Shown: positions 58,309 through 64,000 of the stretch, in pieces | Layout of the letters: each line of letters opens with the position of its first letter | Position numbering within the stretch: position 1 is the first letter of the stretch | Assembly (NCBI RefSeq): GCF_900187455.1 | Contig: NZ_FYDX01000024.1 | Coordinates: 1 to 64,000 of the forward strand | Length of the DNA: 64,000 bases | Source of the DNA: Pseudomonas sp. Irchel 3E13 | Lineage (GTDB): Bacteria > Pseudomonadota > Gammaproteobacteria > Pseudomonadales > Pseudomonadaceae | Direction: 5' to 3' | Notes under the pieces: model-generated | What the model was told of the DNA's origin: nothing | The model's database searches: none | Seen by the model: only the letters and a program-made list of their open reading frames with translations | Made by a program: the position numbers and the translations under genes

Positions 58309-59745
58309 TCAGCTCTCGCTGGTAGCGCCGCTCTTGCGACGTGGAATGCCCAGGCGCTGGCGCCGTTCCCACAGGCATTTGCGGCTGACACCCAGCTTGC
58401 GTGCCAGCTCGGTCTCGGTCATGTGGTCCTGGTGCTCGAGGACGAAGTGCTGGAAGTAGTCCTCCAGCGACAGATCTTCGGTGGGCTCGTGGCTGGTGGC
58501 GTTGGCTGCGCTGCCGATAGCCGGCAGGTTTTCGAAGTGCACGTGGTCTTCCAGGTCGCTCAGCTCGATGTCGATGCCCAGCAGGTCAGCGGAAATTTCC
58601 GGGCTCTCGCTCAGAATCACCGCGCGCTCGACGGCGTTTTCCAGCTCCCGCACGTTACCCGGCCACGAGTAATGACGGATGGCCTGCTCCGCGTCGTGGG
58701 CGAACTTCAGGTCAGAACGGCCAATGCGCGCTCCCTGGCGGGCGAGGAAGGCGTTGGCGATTTCATTGACGTCCGCACCGCGCTCACGCAGCGCCGGCAG
58801 TTTCAGCGCGATGACGTGCAGGCGGTAATAGAGGTCTTCCCGGAATTGCCCGACCTTGGCCAGGTTTTTCAAGTCACGGTGGGTCGCCGCGATCAGGCGG
58901 ACATCGACCTTCTGCGACTGCACCGAACCCACCCGGCGAATCTCGCCTTCCTGCAGTACTCGCAGCAGGCGAGCCTGGGCTTCCAGTGGCAGCTCGCCGA
59001 TTTCGTCGAGGAACAGCGTGCCGCCATCCGCAGCTTCGACCAGACCGGCACGTCCGGCGCTGGCACCGGTGAAGGCGCCTTTCTCGTGGCCGAACAGTTC
59101 GGATTCGATCAGGCTTTCCGGAATCGCCGCACAGTTCACCGAAATCATCGGTGCCTTGGCGCGGCGCGAAAGGTTGTGCAGGGCGCGGGCGACCAACTCT
59201 TTGCCGGTACCGGATTCGCCCTGGATCAGGACGTTGGAATCGGTGGGCGCGACCTTGCGGATCTTGCTGTAGAGGTCCTGCATCGGCGGACAGGTACCGA
59301 TGATGCCAATCTCGCCATTGGCATTGCCGGCGGCGACTTTCTCGCCTGTGGCCGCCTTGCCGTTGGCGCGTTCGGGCGGTGCTGCCGGAGCGTTCTGACG
59401 ATCGCGCAGGATGCGGGCGACCGCCTGGAGCATTTCATCGTGGTCGAACGGCTTGGCGATGTAGTCGACGGCGCCCATCTTCATGGAGTCGACGGCCGAG
59501 CGCAGGCTGGCGTAGCTGGTCATGATCAGCACGGGAGTGCCTTGGCCAAGCTTGATCAGTTCGGTACCGGGAGCGCCGGGAAGGCGCAGGTCGCTGACGA
59601 TGAGGTCGAAGGTGGCAATGCTGAAGCGCTCTTGGGCTTCCTGCACCGACCCGGCCTCGCTGACCTGGTACTGGTTTCGTTCCAACAGACGGCGCAGGGC
59701 GGAACGGATGATGGTTTCGTCTTCGACGATCAGAATGTGAGGCAT
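58309..59745 (-). CDS. cbrB: Sigma-54 response regulator CbrB
   Basis: This 478-residue NtrC-family activator controls crcZ and carbon/nitrogen use. The receiver domain has phospho-acceptor Asp52 (IVSDLRLPG). The AAA+ domain has Walker A GESGTGKE (176-183) and the sigma-54 contact loop GAFTGA (223-228). A Fis-type helix-turn-helix (about 440-468, ARKLGVSRKCLWERRQRLGI) ends the protein. It is 22 bases after cbrA and transcribed with it. Confidence 0.98.
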   Translation of the reverse strand: MPHILIVEDETIIRSALRRLLERNQYQVSEAGSVQEAQERFSIATFDLIVSDLRLPGAPGTELIKLGQGTPVLIMTSYASLRSAVDSMKMGAVDYIAKPFDHDEMLQAVARILRDRQNAPAAPPERANGKAATGEKVAAGNANGEIGIIGTCPPMQDLYSKIRKVAPTDSNVLIQGESGTGKELVARALHNLSRRAKAPMISVNCAAIPESLIESELFGHEKGAFTGASAGRAGLVEAADGGTLFLDEIGELPLEAQARLLRVLQEGEIRRVGSVQSQKVDVRLIAATHRDLKNLAKVGQFREDLYYRLHVIALKLPALRERGADVNEIANAFLARQGARIGRSDLKFAHDAEQAIRHYSWPGNVRELENAVERAVILSESPEISADLLGIDIELSDLEDHVHFENLPAIGSAANATSHEPTEDLSLEDYFQHFVLEHQDHMTETELARKLGVSRKCLWERRQRLGIPRRKSGATSES

Positions 59746-59767
59746 TGATTCAATTCTCTCGACGGTC

Positions 59768-62725
59768 TCAGTTCACAGCGGACGTCGCTTCGACATGACG
59801 CGGCAGGGTCACTCGGATCCGGGTGCCGCGCTGGCTTTGAACATCGGCCGGGCTGTCGATGGTGATCTGTCCATAATGCTCTTCCACGATGGAATAGACC
59901 AGAGCGAGCCCCAGCCCGGTTCCCTCGCCCGGATCCTTGGTGGTGAAGAACGGTTCGAACAGACGGTCCATGATGTTTTTCGGAATGCCGCTGCCTTCGT
60001 CCTCGACGATGAGGTCGACGGTATGTTCGCTGGCCTCGCTTTTGACCCGCACCGCGGCGCCGGCGGGGCAGGCATCGCGGGCGTTGGACAGCAGGTTGAT
60101 AAGTACTTGCGCGAGACGTTGCGGATCGCCTTCGACCCAGTGATCGGGATCGCACAGGTTGAAGAACTGCACTTCGAAATTGCGCCGGTTCAATGCCAGC
60201 AGGCCGATGGCGTCCTGCGCCACTTCAGCCAGGCACACCGGCTCGTCGGTTTGCTGGTGGCTGCCGGCATGGGCGAAGCTCATGAGCGACTGGACGATGC
60301 GCGAAATGCGCTTGGTCTGTTCGAGAATCTGGCTGCTCAGCTCGGTAATTTCGCTGTCATCTTCGCGCTCTTCGCGAAGGTTCTGCGCCAGGCAGGCGAT
60401 GCCGGTCACCGGGTTGCCGATCTCATGGGCGACCCCGGCGGCCAGTCGGCCAATGCTGGCCAGGCGTTCGGAGTGCACCAGCTTGTCTTCGAGCATCTGG
60501 GTTTCGGTGAGGTCTTCCACCAGCACCACCAGGCCGCTGTTACCCGGAGCGAGCGGCTCGTCGATGGCGGCCTTGTGCAGGTTCAGCCAACGGGTCTGGC
60601 CATCGAGGCCCAGGCGCTGTTTATGCAAGTGTTCGTCGGGCACGTTGATGAAGCCCAGCAGCAGGCCGCGCCACGGTTCGACAATGGTGCTCAGGCGCGA
60701 GCCGACCACGCGCTTGGCGGGGATGCCGGTCAGCTCTTCCATCGCCTTGTTCCACATGAGGATTTCCTGGTCCTTGGCCAGGGAGCAGACACCCATCGGC
60801 AGTTCCTGCAGGGTCTGTCGATGGTAGCGGCGCAGGGCATCCAGTTCGGCGGCAAGGCCGGTGAGGCGCGAGTGGTAGTCCTCCAGCCGACTCTCGATGA
60901 AGTGGATGTCCTCGGTAACGTAGTTCTCGCTGCCGGACTTGTAGGGCAGGAAGGTCTCGACCATATCCTGGGCCACGCTCGGGCCCATCAGCCCGGAAAG
61001 GTTGGCCTCGATGCGGTCGCGCAGGCGGCGAAGGGCATAGGGGCGGCGCTCGTCGAACGGCAGATAAAGGTCGCGCAGCGCTTGTTCGACTTCCTTCTGC
61101 GCGGCCTTGGCCCCCAGCGGCTTGGCCAGTTGCGTGGCGAATTCCTGGGGCGAGGCGGCGTGAAGTTCGCGGCGCTGCGGACGGCGGACGTTGTCCACGG
61201 CGCAGGCTTCTGCGGCGGAAACCTCTTCGGTGCTGGCATTGGTGAACAGCGATATCAGGGTGAACAGCAACACGTTGGCCGCGAGGGAGGCGATGGCCGC
61301 CATGTGCCAACTGGTGTCGTCCAGCACGTAGATCATGTTCAGCAGCGGGATATAGAAGCCCTGCAGGTTGCCGACCAGCGGCAGCAGCATGGTCACCATC
61401 CACACGGTGATCCCCGCCAGCAGGCCGGCGATGAAGCCGCGCCGGTTGGCGGTCGGCCAGTACAGCACCGAGAGCACACCGGGAAGGAACTGCAACGTCG
61501 CGACGAAGGCGACGATGCCGAGGTTGGCCAGTTCCTGTTGCGCACCCAGCAGCAGGTAGAAACCGAAGCCGGCGGCGATGATGGCGACGATCAGCGCGCG
61601 GCGGGTCCACTTCAGCCAGCGGTAGATGTTGCCCTCCGCCGGCGGTTGATAAAGCGGCAGCACCAGATGGTTCAGGGCCATGCCTGATAGTGCCAGGGTG
61701 GTCACGATGATCAACCCGCTGGCGGCCGAAAGCCCGCCGATGTAAGCCAAGAGGGCGAGGGCCTTGTTGTTGGCCGCGATGCCCAGGCCGAGGGTGAAGA
61801 ATTCCGGGTGGGTGCTGGCGCCGAGCTTAAGGCCGGCCCAGAGGATCAGCGGCACCGCCAGGCTCATCAGCAACAGGAACAGCGGCAGGCCCCAACTGGC
61901 GCTGACCAGCGAGCGCGGATTGAGGTTTTCGGTGAAGGCCATGTGGTACATGTGCGGCATCACGATGGCCGAGGCGAAGAACACCAGCAGCAGCGTGCGC
62001 CACGGCCCTTCCTGCAGTGGCGTGTGCAGGGCGGCGAGGGCGGTCTGGTTCTGCAGCAGCCAGACTTCCAGTTGATGCGGGCCACCGAACACGCCGTACA
62101 GCGCGTACAGGCCGATCCCGCCAATGGCCAGCAACTTGACCACCGATTCGAAGGCGATGGCGAACACCAGGCCTTCGTGTTTCTCGCGGGTAGCGATATG
62201 CCGCGAGCCGAAGAAGATGGTGAACAACGTGATCATTGCGCAGAAGGCCAGGGCCACCCGGCTTTTGACCGGCTCGCCGGTGAGGATGCTGATGGAGTCG
62301 GCCACCGCCTGGATTTGCAGCGCCAACAACGGCAGCACACCGATCAGCATGAACACCGTGGTCAGGGCGCCGGCCCAGGTGCTGCGGAAGCGGAAGGCGA
62401 TCAGGTCGGCCAGGGAGGAAAGCTGGTAGGTGCGGGTGATCTTGAGGATCGGGTAGAGCAGCACCGGCGCCAGCAGAAATGCGCCGGACACCCCCAGGTA
62501 ACAGGCGAGGAAGCCGTAGCCATATTGGTAGGCCAGGCCGACCGTGCCATAGAACGCCCAGGCGCTGGCATAGACGCCCAGCGACAGGGTGTAGGTCAGG
62601 GGATGGCGGATGATCGCTCGGGGGATCATGCCGCGTTCGCTGACCCAGGCCACGCCGAACAGCACCAGCAGGTAGGCGGCGCTGATCAGGATCATCTGGG
62701 TCAGGCTAAAGCTCATCGGCATCAC
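59768..62725 (-). CDS. cbrA: Sensor histidine kinase CbrA with transporter-like domain
   Basis: This 985-residue sensor starts with about 13 transmembrane helices of the sodium/solute symporter (SLC5) type (to about 500), reported to transport histidine in P. putida/P. fluorescens. A STAC-like linker, a PAS domain (about 600-720) and the kinase core follow: HisKA with His767 (GVAHEIGNP) and HATPase with NLLSNARDA, DEGSGIPK and GEGTGLGLAL. It phosphorylates CbrB. The start may be GTG 62725, ATG 62722 or ATG 62716; all overlap cbrX, so translation is coupled. Confidence 0.97.
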   Translation of the reverse strand: MMPMSFSLTQMILISAAYLLVLFGVAWVSERGMIPRAIIRHPLTYTLSLGVYASAWAFYGTVGLAYQYGYGFLACYLGVSGAFLLAPVLLYPILKITRTYQLSSLADLIAFRFRSTWAGALTTVFMLIGVLPLLALQIQAVADSISILTGEPVKSRVALAFCAMITLFTIFFGSRHIATREKHEGLVFAIAFESVVKLLAIGGIGLYALYGVFGGPHQLEVWLLQNQTALAALHTPLQEGPWRTLLLVFFASAIVMPHMYHMAFTENLNPRSLVSASWGLPLFLLLMSLAVPLILWAGLKLGASTHPEFFTLGLGIAANNKALALLAYIGGLSAASGLIIVTTLALSGMALNHLVLPLYQPPAEGNIYRWLKWTRRALIVAIIAAGFGFYLLLGAQQELANLGIVAFVATLQFLPGVLSVLYWPTANRRGFIAGLLAGITVWMVTMLLPLVGNLQGFYIPLLNMIYVLDDTSWHMAAIASLAANVLLFTLISLFTNASTEEVSAAEACAVDNVRRPQRRELHAASPQEFATQLAKPLGAKAAQKEVEQALRDLYLPFDERRPYALRRLRDRIEANLSGLMGPSVAQDMVETFLPYKSGSENYVTEDIHFIESRLEDYHSRLTGLAAELDALRRYHRQTLQELPMGVCSLAKDQEILMWNKAMEELTGIPAKRVVGSRLSTIVEPWRGLLLGFINVPDEHLHKQRLGLDGQTRWLNLHKAAIDEPLAPGNSGLVVLVEDLTETQMLEDKLVHSERLASIGRLAAGVAHEIGNPVTGIACLAQNLREEREDDSEITELSSQILEQTKRISRIVQSLMSFAHAGSHQQTDEPVCLAEVAQDAIGLLALNRRNFEVQFFNLCDPDHWVEGDPQRLAQVLINLLSNARDACPAGAAVRVKSEASEHTVDLIVEDEGSGIPKNIMDRLFEPFFTTKDPGEGTGLGLALVYSIVEEHYGQITIDSPADVQSQRGTRIRVTLPRHVEATSAVN

Positions 62726-62882
62726 GTTGGCTCTGCAGGATAAAGGTCACGACGATCAGGATCAGCCAGAGCAGGTAAGGGCGATACCAGGCACCGGTCG
62801 GGTCGATCCACCAGTCCATGATGGCCGGGGAGAACAGGTAGATCCCCACGACCAGAAGCAGGACCAAACGATAGATGTACAT
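62706..62882 (-). CDS. cbrX: Small membrane protein CbrX, overlapping cbrA
   Basis: This 58-residue protein reads MYIYRLVLLLVVGIYLFSPA, then IMDWWIDPTGAWYRPYLLWL and ILIVVTFILQSQRDADEL. Two hydrophobic segments (about 4-20 and 37-51) surround a Trp-rich loop. Its stop at 62706 lies 20 bases inside cbrA. An overlapping frame of this kind, translationally coupled to cbrA, is described in P. putida. A GAGG ribosome site precedes the ATG, and AATAATAA further upstream is a CA motif. Its own function is unclear. Confidence 0.85.
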   Translation of the reverse strand: MYIYRLVLLLVVGIYLFSPAIMDWWIDPTGAWYRPYLLWLILIVVTFILQSQRDADEL

Positions 62883-62918
62883 GCTGGCCTCATTGGATTT
62901 TGCCGCTGCGAACTGGAC

Positions 62919-62926
62919 TTATTATT
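62919..62926 (-). promoter_or_regulatory. Possible Crc/Hfq CA motif before cbrX
   Basis: Minus-strand AATAATAA is an exact AAnAAnAA match, 36 bases before the cbrX start. If used, Crc/Hfq would control cbrXA, closing a feedback loop with CrcZ. It is rather far from the ribosome site. Confidence 0.4.
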
Positions 62927-63033
62927 GGCGCAAAACTGTGGCGATGGTAACGGAAGGGCCGCTGCCTGCAAACGGACTTCATGCAGCGGCTCAAGGAATT
63001 GAATTTATTGGTCTTTCTGCCGGAAGACCGGGT

Positions 63034-63921
63034 TCAGCGCAGTTGGGCCTCGGGCAGGGTGAGGCGGCGCGGGATTGCATCGGCATCCCAGTGCGCGGCG
63101 GCATGGCGCAGCACTTCGGCCGGGGTGGACGCGGCCATCGCCGGATCGGTGCTCTGGCCCAGTGCACGCAATGCCCGCAGGATCAGGGGTGTGGCCTGTT
63201 CAGCCGGCAGCGGCGCGGAGCGGTAGGACTTGCCCAGCTTGTGCCCGTCGGGTTGGGTGATCAGCGGCACGTGCAGGTAGCGCGGCTGCGCAAGACCAAG
63301 CAACTCCTGCAGGTACAGCTGACGCGGTGTGTTGTCCAGCAGGTCGGCGCCGCGAACGACATCGGTCACACCCTGCCACGCATCGTCCAGCACCACCGCC
63401 AACTGGTAGGCATACAGGCCGTCGCGCCGCTGAATGACGAAATCGCCGACGTCACGTCCCAGATGTTGCTCGAAATTACCCTGGACACGGTCGGTGAAGC
63501 GGTAGGTCAATTCCGGTACACGAATCCGAATCGCGGCATCGTCCCGCGCGTGGCAGAGGTTGCGGCACAGGCCAGGATAGATGCCGCTGTAGCCTTCCAG
63601 TTGCTTGCGCGAGCAGGTGCAGGCGTAGGCCAGGCCTTGGCGGAACAGGCGTTCGATCACTTCGGCGTAAGCATCGTGGCGGTCATGCTGGTAGACGACT
63701 TCGCCGTCCCATTCCAGGCCGTAGCTTTCCAGTGTCTTGAGAATCGCGGCCTGGGCGCCGGGGGCTTCGCGAGGTGGGTCGATGTCTTCCATGCGCAGCA
63801 GCCAGCGGCCACCCACGGCACGGGCGTCGAGCCAGGAGGCGAGGGCTGCGACCAGCGAGCCGAAGTGCAGGAAGCCACTGGGTGTCGGAGCGAAGCGTCC
63901 GATGTAGTGGGACTGTTTCAT
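63034..63921 (-). CDS. gluQ: Glutamyl-Q tRNA(Asp) synthetase
   Basis: This 295-residue truncated GluRS-like enzyme attaches glutamate to queuosine in the anticodon of tRNA(Asp). The HIGH-like motif SGFLHFGSL (about 15-23), zinc ligands in CTCSRKQ...CRNLC (about 101-123) and KMSKS-like KLGKS (about 229) are present; the anticodon-binding domain of GluRS is lacking, as expected. It lies downstream of dksA behind a terminator, the well-known order. Confidence 0.97.
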   Translation of the reverse strand: MKQSHYIGRFAPTPSGFLHFGSLVAALASWLDARAVGGRWLLRMEDIDPPREAPGAQAAILKTLESYGLEWDGEVVYQHDRHDAYAEVIERLFRQGLAYACTCSRKQLEGYSGIYPGLCRNLCHARDDAAIRIRVPELTYRFTDRVQGNFEQHLGRDVGDFVIQRRDGLYAYQLAVVLDDAWQGVTDVVRGADLLDNTPRQLYLQELLGLAQPRYLHVPLITQPDGHKLGKSYRSAPLPAEQATPLILRALRALGQSTDPAMAASTPAEVLRHAAAHWDADAIPRRLTLPEAQLR

Positions 63922-63947
63922 GGTGGATGCCGGGATCTGTAAATGAA

Positions 63948-63970
63948 ACGGGGCGCAATATGCGCCCCGT
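63948..63970 (-). terminator. Terminator between dksA and gluQ
   Basis: ACGGGGCGCA (63948-63957) and TGCGCCCCGT (63961-63970) form a ten-pair stem; on the minus strand TTTCATTT follows. Read-through would supply gluQ. Confidence 0.9.
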
Positions 63971-63987
63971 TCTGTATGCGGTCAGGA

Positions 63988-64000
63988 TCAGCCTTTGCCG
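63988..64000 (-). CDS. dksA: Extreme C-terminus of dksA (partial)
   Basis: Only three codons and the stop are inside (Gly-Lys-Gly-stop, TGA at 63990-63988). The assignment rests on position: dksA precedes gluQ with a terminator between in Pseudomonas and E. coli. The sequence alone is too short to prove it. Confidence 0.5.

Overview
The window is chromosomal DNA from a fluorescent-type Pseudomonas, most likely the P. fluorescens group. Supporting points are the gene order (lldPD-dld/lldR, smpB/ratA, bamE/fur, recN, grpE-dnaK-dnaJ, dapB-carAB-greA, rlmE-ftsH-folP-glmM-tpiA-secG, tRNA-Leu, tRNA-fMet, rimP-nusA-infB-rbfA-truB-rpsO-pnp, panBC-folK-pcnB, crcZ, cbrBA-cbrX, gluQRS, dksA), the high GC, the CrcZ small RNA with a sigma-54 promoter, and a Pseudomonas-style REP doublet.

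Region 1 (1-4650) is the end of a genomic island inserted at the 3' end of ssrA (tmRNA). It holds a P4-type tyrosine integrase next to the attachment site, then a Type ISP-like restriction-modification gene (nuclease, helicase, start of the methyltransferase). That gene is cut off by an IS3-family element whose right end lies at about 127, so the defence gene is broken. Region 2 (4654-5420) is ssrA and a small periplasmic protein.

Region 3 (5505-12400) is the lactate locus. The operon lldP-lldD-dld runs leftward, with GC hairpins between the genes, and lldR is divergent. A perfect 17-bp palindrome between them is the likely LldR operator, and lldP carries a Crc/Hfq-type CA motif just before its start.

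Region 4 (12420-21345) has smpB/ratA, bamE/fur, recN with a LexA box, and the heat-shock genes grpE, dnaK and dnaJ, with clear sigma-32 promoters before grpE and dnaK, then dapB. Region 5 (21346-27302) is carA-carB-greA, a DUF4149 membrane protein and yhbY. The carA leader holds a strong intrinsic terminator with arginine-rich candidate leader peptides over it, one overlapping the carA TTG start by four bases. This is the least expected signal in the window.

Region 6 (27403-42784) is the rlmE-to-pnp housekeeping block. Region 7 (42785-57604) has a BON-domain periplasmic protein with paired upstream repeats, a large DUF748 envelope protein, an rRNA-type methyltransferase, a thiolase, an MpaB-like oxygenase, acs, pgi, panC-panB, folK and pcnB. 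Region 8 (57605-64000) is the carbon catabolite repression hub: CrcZ RNA, CbrB, CbrA, the tiny overlapping CbrX, then gluQRS and the very end of dksA.

Most of the window is conserved core genome. The accessory part is the first 4.6 kb. CA motifs seen before lldP, acs and cbrX suggest that the CbrAB-CrcZ-Crc/Hfq system encoded here also controls other genes in the same window. GC content, alignments and folding energies were not computed.
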